NCBI RefSeq assembly: GCF_030063335.1 | Contig: NZ_JASISW010000023.1 | Location: forward strand, 24,825-88,824 | Reading direction: 5' to 3' | Length of the DNA: 64,000 nt | Source: Rhodococcus sp. G-MC3 | Lineage (GTDB): Bacteria; Actinomycetota; Actinomycetes; Mycobacteriales; Mycobacteriaceae | Shown: positions 42,629-51,593 of the stretch, piece after piece | Numbering within the stretch: the stretch's first letter is position 1 | Layout of the letters: each line of letters opens with the position of its first letter | Program-made: the position numbers and the translations under genes | Notes under the pieces: model-generated | The model's input: only the letters and a program-made list of their open reading frames with translations | Database searches by the model: none | What the model was told of the DNA's origin: nothing

Positions 42629-44112
42629 GAATCACTCCCTTTGGCGAATACTGTTCGATGCCATGACTTCTCGGCAACGCCGGTGATGTCGGCCATCACA
42701 TGCTTGATGGTCAGGTACTCCTCGAACGAGTAGCTCGACATGTCCTTGCCGAATCCCGACGCGCCTACTCCCCCGTGCGGCATCTCGCTGATAATCGGTA
42801 TGTGGTCGTTGATCCACACGCAGCCGGCCGCGATTTCGCGTGATGCCCGCCCCGCCCGATACACGTCACGCGTCCATGCCGATGCGGCCAGACCGAAGGC
42901 GGTGTCGTTGGCACGCCGCAACGCGTCGTCGTCGCCGTAGTGTTTCGACACCGTGAGCACCGGACCGAAGATTTCGTTGCGGTAGACCTCGTCGTCCTCC
43001 CCCACTTCCGCCAGCAGAGTCGGCGAATAGAACGCGCCGGGCAATTCGGGTGCGCGGCCCCCGCACACCACTCGGGCGGACGTGCGTGCGACCATCGCGG
43101 CCACCCGATCACGATGCGCGTGGGAAACCAGCGATCCCATGTCCGTCGCCGGATCGCTTGGATCCCCGACGACGACGCGCAACATCAACTCCGCAACGCC
43201 GTCGACGAAGGCGTCGTACAAAGATTCGGCGACGATTGCGCGCGTCGCCGCCGTGCAGTCCTGACCGGCGTTGATCAACGAACCCGCCACCGCACCATGG
43301 ATCGCAGCCTCGAGATCGGCATCGTCGAACACCACGAACGGCGCCTTCCCGCCAAGTTCGAGTTGGACGCGGGTGCCGTTGACCGCAGCCTGGGCCATCA
43401 CGATCCGCCCGACTGGGGTCGACCCGGTGAAGGTCATGACGTCGATGCCTGGATGACCGGCCAGGGCAGCACCGGCTTCCGGCCCCGTTCCGGTGATGAC
43501 GTTGAACACTCCATCGGGCAGTCCCGCCTCGGTCGCGAGTCTCGCGAGCCGCAGAGTGGTGAGCGGGGTCAGCTCGCTGGGTTTCAGTACGACGCAACAG
43601 CCGGCGGCCAACGCCGGAATCGCTTTCCACACGGCCATTTGCAGCGGGTAGTTCCACGGTGTGATCGACCCGACCACACCGACTGCTTCCCGCCTGATCG
43701 ATGACGTGTGTTCACCCGAGTATTCCGCCGAGGCCCTTCCCTCCAAATTCCTTGCAGCACCGGCGAAGAACTCGATGTTGTCGATACTGCCTGGCACGTC
43801 GAATTCGGTTGCGAGCCGAATCGACTTGCCGGTCTGTAGCATTTCCTCCTGAGCGAACTCGTCGGCATCGCGCTTCACCAACCGCGCCAGCTCAGCCAGA
43901 ACGGCCGAGCGATGTGACGGCATTGCCCGCGACCAATCGAGAAACGAAGACCTAGCGGATTTGACGGCGGCGTCGACGTCCGACTCGGTCGCGAGACGGA
44001 CCGTGCCGAGCCGGTCGGTTGTGGCGGGGTTGTCGAGTGCGAGTTCGGCTCCGCCGCCGAAGACAGCGCGGCCGTCGATCCAACATCCAGCAACATCAGG
44101 TGCATTCGCCAT
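42625..44112 (-). CDS. Aldehyde dehydrogenase (gamma-aminobutyraldehyde type)
   Basis: An NAD-dependent aldehyde dehydrogenase of 495 residues. The general-base Glu is in VQLELGGKAPFVVF, the catalytic Cys in NAGQDCTAATRAIV, the cofactor Lys in VLKPSELTPL and the substrate pocket in GSTPVGRIVMAQAA. The C-terminal segment HGGVGASGFGKDMSSYSFEEYL is typical of amino-aldehyde dehydrogenases. It is divergent from the Lrp regulator and shares its transcript with the FAD oxidase. Likely role: convert 4-aminobutanal to GABA in putrescine breakdown. Confidence 0.87.
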   Translation of the reverse strand: MANAPDVAGCWIDGRAVFGGGAELALDNPATTDRLGTVRLATESDVDAAVKSARSSFLDWSRAMPSHRSAVLAELARLVKRDADEFAQEEMLQTGKSIRLATEFDVPGSIDNIEFFAGAARNLEGRASAEYSGEHTSSIRREAVGVVGSITPWNYPLQMAVWKAIPALAAGCCVVLKPSELTPLTTLRLARLATEAGLPDGVFNVITGTGPEAGAALAGHPGIDVMTFTGSTPVGRIVMAQAAVNGTRVQLELGGKAPFVVFDDADLEAAIHGAVAGSLINAGQDCTAATRAIVAESLYDAFVDGVAELMLRVVVGDPSDPATDMGSLVSHAHRDRVAAMVARTSARVVCGGRAPELPGAFYSPTLLAEVGEDDEVYRNEIFGPVLTVSKHYGDDDALRRANDTAFGLAASAWTRDVYRAGRASREIAAGCVWINDHIPIISEMPHGGVGASGFGKDMSSYSFEEYLTIKHVMADITGVAEKSWHRTVFAKGSDS

Positions 44113-44171
44113 GACCGAACCCTACCGAGGTTGATACTGATTCTCTAGTTCTCAGCCAATTCGACAACTGA

Positions 44172-44192
44172 TTCTGTTGCCAAATTGCAGAA
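44172..44192. promoter_or_regulatory. Possible Lrp-type operator
   Basis: TTCTG (44172-44176) and CAGAA (44188-44192) are inverted around an AT-rich centre in the 140-bp gap between the divergent aldehyde dehydrogenase and Lrp genes. Lrp/AsnC proteins bind such degenerate AT-rich dyads. The site is short, so chance is possible. Confidence 0.35.
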
Positions 44193-44252
44193 GAATGACG
44201 AAATCCTCGAAAATTCCTTGCTCTTCCCTGCGAATCGAGTCACACTCGACGC

Positions 44253-44717
44253 ATGCCCGAACAGTTGCCGAACGCACTCGACGACGTGTCCAAAGCGATC
44301 ATCGAACAACTCCAGGAAGACGGACGACGCTCTTACTCGGCGATCGGTAAAGCCATCGGATTCTCCGAAGCTGCGGTGCGCCAACGTGTTCAAAAATTGA
44401 CCGATACCGGCGTGATGCAGATCGTTGCCGTCACCGATCCCGTTCAGGTGGGCTTCAACCGTCAGGCGATGATCGGTATCAAGTGCACCGGCGACAGCCA
44501 GAAACTCGCCGACGAGCTCGCAATGCTGGGAGCCGTCGACTACGTCGTGCTCACGGCAGGGTCCTTCGACGTCTTGATCGAGGTCGTCTGCGAGAACGAC
44601 GAGCACTTGCTCAACATACTGAACAAAGACATACGCACACTCGACGGCGTGACCAGTACCGAGACCCTCGTCTATTTAAAACTTGTCAAGCAACAATACA
44701 ATTGGGGTACCCGATGA
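44253..44717 (+). CDS. Lrp/AsnC family transcription regulator
   Basis: The 154-residue protein has an N-terminal winged HTH (DDVSKAIIEQLQEDGRRSYSAIGKAIGFSEAAVRQRVQKL) and a C-terminal RAM ligand domain (MIGIKCTGDSQKLADELAML, then GSFDVLIEVV). It is divergent from the aldehyde dehydrogenase-oxidase pair and overlaps the aminotransferase gene by 4 bp (ATGA), so it very likely regulates the polyamine cluster in response to an amine or GABA. It resembles the BkdR/PutR-like local regulators in size. Confidence 0.88.
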   Translation: MPEQLPNALDDVSKAIIEQLQEDGRRSYSAIGKAIGFSEAAVRQRVQKLTDTGVMQIVAVTDPVQVGFNRQAMIGIKCTGDSQKLADELAMLGAVDYVVLTAGSFDVLIEVVCENDEHLLNILNKDIRTLDGVTSTETLVYLKLVKQQYNWGTR

Positions 44718-46105
44718 ACAGCACCCAGCCACACACCACTCCGAAGACGACCGCCGAGCTCGACGCGTCCGCCGCCCGGCACCTGTGGGGACACTTCACC
44801 CGCCACGGAGGCGGCGTCACGCCGCCGATCATCACTCGTGGTGAGGGCTCGACCATCTGGGACTCGAACGGCAAGAGCTACATCGACGGACTGTCCGGCT
44901 TGTTCGTCGTCCAGGTCGGTCACGGACGCCAAGAACTTGCCGAGGCAGCAGCCAAGCAGGCGGAGCAACTCGCGTTCTTCCCGCTGTGGTCGTATGTAAC
45001 TCCTCCTGCCATCGAGCTCGCGGAACGCCTGGCAGGTTACGCCCCAGGCGATTTGAACCGCGTCTTCTTCACCACCGGCGGCGGCGAGGCTGTCGAGAGC
45101 GCATGGAAGCTCGCCAAGCAGTACTTCAAGAAGGTCGGCAAACCCGGAAAGCACAAGGTGATTTCGCGGGCCATCGCGTACCACGGCACTCCGCAGGGGG
45201 CCCTCGCGATCACGGGTATCCCGGCGCTGAAGGAGCCCTTCGAACCGCTGACTCCTGGTGCGTTCCGAGTGCCGAACACCAACATCTACCGAGCGCCCGC
45301 TCCCCTCGATTCCGATCCGAAAGCCTTCGGAATCTGGGCCGCCGACAGAATCGCCGAGGCCATAGAATTCGAAGGCCCCGACACCGTCGCGGCTGTCTTC
45401 CTCGAACCGGTCCAGAACGCAGGCGGCTGTTTCCCGCCGCCGCCCGGATATTTCGAGAGAGTCCGCGAGATCTGCGACCGCTACGACGTCCTGCTGGTCT
45501 CGGACGAGGTGATCTGTGCATTTGGGCGGATCGGATCAATGTTCGCCTGCAACGACTTCGGCTACATCCCGGATATCATCACCTGCGCGAAAGGACTCAC
45601 CTCCGGGTACTCACCGATCGGCGCGATGATTGCTTCGGATCGACTGTTCGAACCATTCAACGATGGCACGTCCAGCTTCGCCCACGGCTACACGTTCGGG
45701 GGACATCCGGTCTCGTCGGCAGTGGCGATGGCGAACCTCGACATCTTCGAACGTGAAGGCCTCAACGCGCACGTGGCGCAGAACGCTCCCGCATTCCGCG
45801 CCACACTCGAAAAGCTGAACGATCTACCCATCGTCGGTGACGTCCGCGGTGAGGGTTACTTCTACGGCATCGAACTCGTCAAGGACAAGGCCACCAAGGA
45901 AACATTCACCGACGCCGAGGCGGAACGAATCTTGCGCGGGTTTCTCTCCACTGCATTGTTCGATGCCGGGCTTTACTGCCGCGCCGACGACCGCGGCGAC
46001 CCCGTCGTGCAGCTGGCGCCGCCGCTGATCTGCGGGCAGAAAGAATTCGACGAGATGGAGCAGATCCTGCGGGCCGTCCTGACCGAAGCGGGCAATCTGC
46101 TCTGA
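44714..46105 (+). CDS. Class III aminotransferase (putrescine/diamine type)
   Basis: A PLP enzyme of 463 residues that moves an amino group from a diamine or omega-amino acid to pyruvate or 2-oxoglutarate. N-terminal FTRHGGGVTPPIITRGEGS, cofactor loop FFTTGGGEAVESAWKLAKQY, PLP Asp in LLVSDEVICAFGRIG and PLP Lys in DIITCAKGLTSGYSPIGAM. The sequence is close to SpuC-type putrescine-pyruvate aminotransferases, which suits the neighbouring dehydrogenase. The start overlaps the Lrp stop (ATGA). It converges with deoA with only 15 bp between stops. Confidence 0.86.
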   Translation: MNSTQPHTTPKTTAELDASAARHLWGHFTRHGGGVTPPIITRGEGSTIWDSNGKSYIDGLSGLFVVQVGHGRQELAEAAAKQAEQLAFFPLWSYVTPPAIELAERLAGYAPGDLNRVFFTTGGGEAVESAWKLAKQYFKKVGKPGKHKVISRAIAYHGTPQGALAITGIPALKEPFEPLTPGAFRVPNTNIYRAPAPLDSDPKAFGIWAADRIAEAIEFEGPDTVAAVFLEPVQNAGGCFPPPPGYFERVREICDRYDVLLVSDEVICAFGRIGSMFACNDFGYIPDIITCAKGLTSGYSPIGAMIASDRLFEPFNDGTSSFAHGYTFGGHPVSSAVAMANLDIFEREGLNAHVAQNAPAFRATLEKLNDLPIVGDVRGEGYFYGIELVKDKATKETFTDAEAERILRGFLSTALFDAGLYCRADDRGDPVVQLAPPLICGQKEFDEMEQILRAVLTEAGNLL

Positions 46106-46119
46106 GTGCGCGCGCTTCG

Positions 46120-47403
46120 CTAACCGCCTATGCGCTCGAGAACGATCGGCGACGCCTCGAAATCGGCGTCGCCGATCGTCCATGCGCCCGATATCGCCTC
46201 GGTTGCATACTCGAATTTCTCCGGCGTATCGGTATAGAGCGTCGCGAGTCTCTGCCCGGCACTGACATGGTCGCCTGGCTTCGCATGCAGCCGTACACCT
46301 GCACCGGCCTGTACCGGCTCGCCCTGACGTTCGCGGCCCGCCCCCAACCTCCACGCCGCGACTCCCACTCCCATGGCGTCGAGCGAGGAGATTGTTCCTC
46401 CCCGTTCGGCGGTGATGATCTGGGTCTCCTTCGCCGCCGGCAGCGGCGCATTCGGGTCGCCGCCCTGTGCAGCGATCATCGACTTCCACCGGTCCATCGC
46501 GCTGCCGTCGGCAAGCCTGTCGGCGGGGTCAACGCTTTCGATCCCGGCGGCCGCGAGCATCGTGCGGGCCAGCGTGACCGTCAGCTCGACGATGTCGGCC
46601 GGTCCGCCGCCCGCCAGCACTTCGAGAGACTCCTCGACTTCGAGCGCGTTACCCGCGGTGAGGCCGAGCGGTGAGTCCATCGACGTCAACAGAGCCACCG
46701 TCCGGACGCCGGCGTCGGTCCCGAGATCGACCATGGCAGCAGCGAGCTCGCGCGCGTCGGCGATATTCTTCATGAACGCGCCCGCTCCGACCTTCACGTC
46801 CAGCACGAGCGCGCCGGTACCTTCGGCGATCTTCTTGCTCATGATCGAGCTCGCGATGAGTGGGATCGACTCGACGGTTCCCGTGACGTCGCGCAGGGCG
46901 TACAGGCGCTTGTCGGCGGGGGCAAGATCCGCCCCGGCCGCGCACACAACGGCACCGACGGCCGGGTCGGCCAGTATCGAGTACATCTCGTCCGCGCTCA
47001 GATCGGCCCGCCATCCTTTGATCGATTCGAGTTTGTCGAGAGTCCCGCCGGTATGGCCGAGCCCGCGACCCGAGAGCTGCGGCACCGCAGCACCACAGGC
47101 CGCGACGAGCGGCGCGAGCGGCAACGTGATCTTGTCGCCGACGCCACCGGTCGAATGCTTGTCGACGGTCGGCCGCGGCAACGACGAGAAATCCTTTCTC
47201 GTCCCCGAAGCGATCATCGCTGCCGTCCACCTACCGAGTTCGCTTCGGGTCATTCCTCGCCAGAGGATTGCCATCGCGAGCGACGACATCTGTTCGTCGG
47301 CGACGACACCCTTGGTGAACGCGTCGACGACCCAGTCGATCTGGTTCGGGGTGAGTTCGTGGCCGTCGCGCTTGGCGGCAATGATCGAGACTGCGTCAGA
47401 CAT
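46120..47403 (-). CDS. deoA: Thymidine phosphorylase
   Basis: The enzyme cleaves thymidine with phosphate to thymine and deoxyribose 1-phosphate. The glycosyltransferase family signature is in KHSTGGVGDKITLPLAPLVA (near residue 81), with GRGLGHTGGTLDKLESIKGW after it; the C-terminal PYNP domain holds HAKPGDHVSAGQRLATLY. 427 residues is the normal length. The cdd stop lies 2 bp upstream, so cdd-deoA form an operon. They feed pyrimidine salvage together with upp and add. Confidence 0.94.
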   Translation of the reverse strand: MSDAVSIIAAKRDGHELTPNQIDWVVDAFTKGVVADEQMSSLAMAILWRGMTRSELGRWTAAMIASGTRKDFSSLPRPTVDKHSTGGVGDKITLPLAPLVAACGAAVPQLSGRGLGHTGGTLDKLESIKGWRADLSADEMYSILADPAVGAVVCAAGADLAPADKRLYALRDVTGTVESIPLIASSIMSKKIAEGTGALVLDVKVGAGAFMKNIADARELAAAMVDLGTDAGVRTVALLTSMDSPLGLTAGNALEVEESLEVLAGGGPADIVELTVTLARTMLAAAGIESVDPADRLADGSAMDRWKSMIAAQGGDPNAPLPAAKETQIITAERGGTISSLDAMGVGVAAWRLGAGRERQGEPVQAGAGVRLHAKPGDHVSAGQRLATLYTDTPEKFEYATEAISGAWTIGDADFEASPIVLERIGG

Positions 47404-47405
47404 GG

Positions 47406-47831
47406 CTACTGCTTGTGTCGATCATGGTTCACTATCCTGCCCGATTCGAGGTCGTCCGGCCCGAAGGCGGCCGGGAGCAGTTCCGCTAGCCGCACAGGCC
47501 CGGCGTCGGTGTCGACGAGTAGATCCACGCCGCCGAACTCGAAGAGAAGCTGACGACACCGCCCGCACGGCATCAGCCGGGCGCCCCTGCTGTCGCAACA
47601 GGTGAACGCAACGAGGCGTCCACCGCCAGTCGAGTGAAGGTTGGCCACCAGTCCGCACTCCGCACACAGGCCCAAACCATATGAGACATTCTCCACATTG
47701 CATCCGATGACAATTCGATCATCGTCGACCAATGCAGCAGCTCCGACCGGATAGCTCGAATATGGCGCATAGGCTTGCCTCATGACGCGATGAGCATTGT
47801 CTCGCAACGTTTTCCAGTCGACTTCGGTCAT
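47406..47831 (-). CDS. cdd: Cytidine deaminase
   Basis: A small zinc enzyme that deaminates cytidine and deoxycytidine. Zinc ligands are in CAECGLV and PCGRCRQLL, and the substrate loop is NVENVSYG. The start ATG 47831 (MTEVDWKTLRDNA) is chosen because GGGAA precedes it; the frame is open 12 codons further. The length of 141 residues is typical of the homotetrameric type. It is divergent from sdhC with a 264-bp gap, and is the first gene of the cdd-deoA operon. Confidence 0.92.
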   Translation of the reverse strand: MTEVDWKTLRDNAHRVMRQAYAPYSSYPVGAAALVDDDRIVIGCNVENVSYGLGLCAECGLVANLHSTGGGRLVAFTCCDSRGARLMPCGRCRQLLFEFGGVDLLVDTDAGPVRLAELLPAAFGPDDLESGRIVNHDRHKQ

Positions 47832-48095
47832 GTTTCCCATCAAATCACGGCGCGGACCGACATGCACGGCACTGAACTGAACCGATCACGAAGAATTGGA
47901 AAGGCAAACCTAACAAGGAATTGCAGCTCGGTACGAACCTCGAGTCGAATTAGTTCCGTGTTTCCAATGGGTTTACAGTTCAAAGACGGCGGCTCTTCGA
48001 TATCCGTTGGAGCCGGAGTAAGACACATCGAGCCAGGTCCGGTCCGACTGCCAGGCTCGATACGTCCACCAATGACGTTGGAGGCTTTGCACTCG

Positions 48096-48506
48096 ATGAG
48101 TAGCACGACGGAAGTCGCTCCGGCCAAGGAGCGCAAGCGGTCGTTGTACCGCGGGGATCCGGGAATGTGGTCCTGGGTCCTACACCGAATTACTGGCGTG
48201 TTGACGTTCTTCTTTTTGTTCGTCCACGTCCTGGACACCTCGATGGTCCGCGTCAATCCTGAGACCTACGACGCAATCATCGACACCTACAAGACGCCCT
48301 TGGTCGGGCTCATGGAACTCGGCCTCGTCGCTGCAGTGCTCTATCACGCACTCAACGGCATCCGCGTCATGCTGGTCGACTTCTGGTCCCAGGGACCGAA
48401 GTACCAGAAGCTGATGCTGTGGATCATCGCCGCGGTCTGGCTCGTGGTCATGATTCCGGGTGCAGGACGAATCTTCTACAACATGTTCACAGCGAGCGGG
48501 CACTGA
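48096..48506 (+). CDS. sdhC: Succinate dehydrogenase cytochrome b556 subunit
   Basis: The membrane subunit of complex II has three membrane helices: TGVLTFFFLFVHVLDTSMV, LVGLMELGLVAAVLYHALNG and LMLWIIAAVWLVVMI. The heme-ligand His is in LYHALNGIRVML. Start ATG 48096 (MSSTTEVAPAKER) has GGAG about 12 bases upstream; an ATG at 48072 is an alternative. The 137-residue length is normal. It overlaps sdhD by one base (TGATG), and the four genes sdhCDAB form an operon. Confidence 0.92.
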   Translation: MSSTTEVAPAKERKRSLYRGDPGMWSWVLHRITGVLTFFFLFVHVLDTSMVRVNPETYDAIIDTYKTPLVGLMELGLVAAVLYHALNGIRVMLVDFWSQGPKYQKLMLWIIAAVWLVVMIPGAGRIFYNMFTASGH

Positions 48507-48961
48507 TGGCAACGACACACGGACCCGAGGCCAAGTCCCTCGGCAAGACATACGACCGTCCGGCAAGTCTGGACAACCCGCGCTCACCGCGCCGGAAGTC
48601 GAAGGGCAACTTCGAGCTCTACGCATGGCTGTTCATGCGGTTCTCCGGACTCGCACTCGTCGTCCTCGTTCTGGGTCACATGTTCATCATGTTGATGCTC
48701 GACGACGGCGTACACCGGATCAACTTCGCCTTCGTCGCAGGCCGCTGGTCGAGCCCGTTCTGGCAGTTCTGGGATCTGACGATGCTGTGGCTGGCGCAAC
48801 TGCACGGCGGCAACGGCCTTCGCACGATCATCGCGGACTACTCCCGCAAGGATTCGACGCGATTCTGGCTGACGACGCTCCTGGTTCTATCGATGATTCT
48901 CATCATGGGCCTGGGCACCTACGTCATTTTCACCTTCGATCCGAACATTTCGGCGAACTAA
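48506..48961 (+). CDS. sdhD: Succinate dehydrogenase membrane anchor subunit
   Basis: The second membrane subunit, 151 residues with three membrane helices and the heme-ligand His in LHGGNGLRTIIADY. With SdhC it binds quinone and heme b and anchors the catalytic subunits to the cytoplasmic membrane. It starts one base inside the sdhC stop and is followed by sdhA after 16 bp. The N-terminal region (SPRRKSKGNFELYAW) is basic and cytoplasmic. Confidence 0.92.
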   Translation: MATTHGPEAKSLGKTYDRPASLDNPRSPRRKSKGNFELYAWLFMRFSGLALVVLVLGHMFIMLMLDDGVHRINFAFVAGRWSSPFWQFWDLTMLWLAQLHGGNGLRTIIADYSRKDSTRFWLTTLLVLSMILIMGLGTYVIFTFDPNISAN

Positions 48962-48977
48962 GGGAACTGAAGCATTC

Positions 48978-50729
48978 ATGCAGGAACATCGTTATGACGT
49001 GCTCATCGTCGGCGCCGGCGGCGCAGGCATGCGAGCTGCCATCGAAGCTGGGCCTCAGGCCCGCACGGCGGTACTGACCAAGCTCTACCCGACGCGCTCG
49101 CACACCGGTGCGGCGCAGGGCGGCATGTGCGCCGCCCTCGCGAACGTCGAGGAAGACAACTGGGAGTGGCACACCTTCGACACAGTCAAGGGCGGCGACT
49201 ACCTCGCCGACCAGGATGCCGTCGAGATCATGGCCAAGGAAGCAATCGACGCCGTACTCGATCTCGAGAAAATGGGCCTTCCGTTCAACCGGACGCCCGA
49301 AGGAAAGATCGATCAGCGCCGATTCGGTGGACACACCCGCGATCACGGTAAAGCTCCCGTTCGCCGTGCGTGTTACGCCGCCGACCGGACCGGCCACATG
49401 ATTCTCCAGACGCTCTACCAGAACTGCGTCAAGCACGACGTCGAGTTCTACAACGAGTTCTACGCCCTCGATCTCTGCCTGACCGAGACCGACAACGGAC
49501 CAGTAGCGACCGGCATCGTCGCGTACGAGCTCTCCACCGGCGAGCTGCACATCTTCCACGCCAAGTCGATCATCTTCGCGACCGGCGGCTCGGGACGGAT
49601 GTACAAGACGACGTCCAACGCCCACACTCTCACCGGTGACGGCATGGGCATCGTCTTCCGCAAGGGTCTTCCCTTGGAGGACATGGAGTTCCACCAGTTC
49701 CACCCGACAGGCCTCGCAGGCCTGGGCATCCTCATCTCCGAAGCAGTGCGAGGCGAAGGTGGCATCCTCCGGAACGAGGAGGGTGAACGCTTCATGGAGC
49801 GCTACGCCCCCACCATCAAGGACCTCGCGCCGCGCGACATCGTTGCGCGTTCGATGGTTCTCGAGGTCCTCGAAGGCCGTGGCGGCGGACCCAACAAGGA
49901 CTACGTCTACATCGACGTCACGCACATCCCCGAGGAAGTTCTCGACGAGAAGCTCCCCGACATCATGGAGTTCTCGCGCACCTACCTCGGCGTGGACCCT
50001 GTCAAGGAGCCGGTGCCCGTCTACCCGACGTGCCACTACGTCATGGGCGGCATCCCCACCAAGATCAACGGTGAGGTGCTGCGCAACAACGACGACATCG
50101 TCCCCGGGCTGTACGCAGCGGGCGAATGTGCCTGCGTCTCGGTCCATGGCGCAAACCGACTCGGAACCAACTCGTTGCTCGATATCAACGTCTTCGGACG
50201 ACGCTCGGGCATCGCTGCGGCGAAGTACGCCAACTCGGTGGACTTCACCCCGCTCCCCGAAGAGCCGGCCAAGATGGTTCAAGAGTGGCTCGAACTCGTA
50301 CTCTCGGATCACGGCCACGAGCGGGTTGCCGACATCCGCTCCGAACTCCAGCAGTCGATGGACAACAACGCTTCGGTGTTCCGCACCGAGGAACGCCTCG
50401 AAACCGCACTGAAGGACGTTCGCGCCCTCAAGCAGCGGTACAACCACATCGTCGTGCAGGACAAGGGAACTCGCTACAACAGCGACCTCCTCGAAGCCGT
50501 GGAGCTCGGATTCCTGCTCGAAATGGCCGAGGTCACCGTCGTCGGTGCGCTCAACCGTAAGGAATCACGCGGCGGACACGCCCGCGAGGACTTCCCAGAC
50601 CGCAACGATGCCGAGTACATGAAGCACACCATGGCCTACAAAGAAGGCACTGGCCTGCTCACCGACATCCGTCTGGACTACAAGCCGGTAATCCAGACCC
50701 GTTACGAGCCGATGGAGCGGAAGTACTGA
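48978..50729 (+). CDS. sdhA: Succinate dehydrogenase flavoprotein subunit
   Basis: The catalytic subunit oxidises succinate to fumarate and holds covalent FAD. FAD motif VLIVGAGGAGMRAAIEAG, flavinylation region SHTGAAQGGMCAAL, active-site loop DHGKAPVRRACYAADRTGH and substrate Arg/His in YPTCHYVMGGIPT and GANRLGTNSLLDI. 583 residues, the normal size. The gene overlaps sdhB by one base (TGATG). The protein works in the TCA cycle and aerobic respiration. Confidence 0.96.
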   Translation: MQEHRYDVLIVGAGGAGMRAAIEAGPQARTAVLTKLYPTRSHTGAAQGGMCAALANVEEDNWEWHTFDTVKGGDYLADQDAVEIMAKEAIDAVLDLEKMGLPFNRTPEGKIDQRRFGGHTRDHGKAPVRRACYAADRTGHMILQTLYQNCVKHDVEFYNEFYALDLCLTETDNGPVATGIVAYELSTGELHIFHAKSIIFATGGSGRMYKTTSNAHTLTGDGMGIVFRKGLPLEDMEFHQFHPTGLAGLGILISEAVRGEGGILRNEEGERFMERYAPTIKDLAPRDIVARSMVLEVLEGRGGGPNKDYVYIDVTHIPEEVLDEKLPDIMEFSRTYLGVDPVKEPVPVYPTCHYVMGGIPTKINGEVLRNNDDIVPGLYAAGECACVSVHGANRLGTNSLLDINVFGRRSGIAAAKYANSVDFTPLPEEPAKMVQEWLELVLSDHGHERVADIRSELQQSMDNNASVFRTEERLETALKDVRALKQRYNHIVVQDKGTRYNSDLLEAVELGFLLEMAEVTVVGALNRKESRGGHAREDFPDRNDAEYMKHTMAYKEGTGLLTDIRLDYKPVIQTRYEPMERKY

Positions 50730-51511
50730 TGAGCGCACCAGCAGTCGACAAGAGCGAAGACAAGTCCGACCTTCCCGCCATGCCCGACGGCGCCGTGATG
50801 GTCAACCTGAAAATCGCTCGCTTCGACCCCGAGAACGGCGACGGCCAGCGCTGGGACACCTTCGCGGTCCCGACGCTGCCCACCGATCGTTTGCTCAACC
50901 TGCTGCTGTATGTAAAGGGCTACCTCGACGGGACCCTCACGTTCCGTCGCTCGTGCGCCCACGGCGTCTGCGGCAGTGACGCAATGCGCATCAACGGCGT
51001 CAACCGTCTCGCCTGCAAGGTATTGATGCGCGACATGCTGCCGAAGGACTCGTCGAAGACCCTGAACATCACGATCGAGCCCATCAAAGGCCTTCCGGTC
51101 GAAAAGGATCTCATCGTCGACATGGAGCCGTTCTTCGACGCGTTCCGCGCCGTCAAGCCGTTCCTCATGACGACGGGCAACGAGCCGACCCGCGAACGGA
51201 TCCAGTCCGCCGCTGATCGCGCTCGATTCGACGACACGACCAAGTGCATTCTGTGCGCATGCTGCACCACATCGTGCCCAGTCTTCTGGAGTGACGGCAG
51301 CTACTTCGGACCGGCTGCGATCGTCAACGCGCACCGGTTCATCTTCGACAGCCGTGACGAAGGCGCTTCCGAGCGTCTCGACATCCTCAACGATGTCGAG
51401 GGCGTGTGGCGTTGCCGCACCACCTTCAACTGCACCGACGCGTGCCCCCGTGGCATCCAGGTGACGAAGGCGATCCAGGAAGTCAAGCGCGCACTGCTCT
51501 TCGCTCGCTAA
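50729..51511 (+). CDS. sdhB: Succinate dehydrogenase iron-sulfur subunit
   Basis: Electrons pass from FAD to quinone through three iron-sulfur clusters. The [2Fe-2S] cysteines are in SCAHGVCGSDAMRING and the following LAC, the [4Fe-4S] in CILCACCTTSCPVFW, and the [3Fe-4S] in CTDACPRGIQVTKAIQEVK. 260 residues. It completes the sdhCDAB operon and is followed by a hairpin terminator. Confidence 0.95.
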   Translation: MSAPAVDKSEDKSDLPAMPDGAVMVNLKIARFDPENGDGQRWDTFAVPTLPTDRLLNLLLYVKGYLDGTLTFRRSCAHGVCGSDAMRINGVNRLACKVLMRDMLPKDSSKTLNITIEPIKGLPVEKDLIVDMEPFFDAFRAVKPFLMTTGNEPTRERIQSAADRARFDDTTKCILCACCTTSCPVFWSDGSYFGPAAIVNAHRFIFDSRDEGASERLDILNDVEGVWRCRTTFNCTDACPRGIQVTKAIQEVKRALLFAR

Positions 51512-51531
51512 ATTTCTACCCCCTTTCACAC

Positions 51532-51574
51532 GAGTGAGCCACCGCAACGGATAGTCAGTTGCGGTGGCTCACTC
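51532..51574. terminator. Terminator after sdhB
   Basis: GAGTGAGCCACCGCAAC (51532-51548) is perfectly inverted at 51558-51574 with a 9-base loop. It lies between sdhB and the convergent acyl-CoA dehydrogenase gene and can serve both. Confidence 0.85.
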
Positions 51575-51593
51575 ATTCGTTCGGGGCGAGACG

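Noticed and set aside
48930..50447. 505-residue minus-strand frame opposite sdhA
   Set aside because: It is the complementary shadow of sdhA; SdhA motifs on the plus strand are unambiguous.
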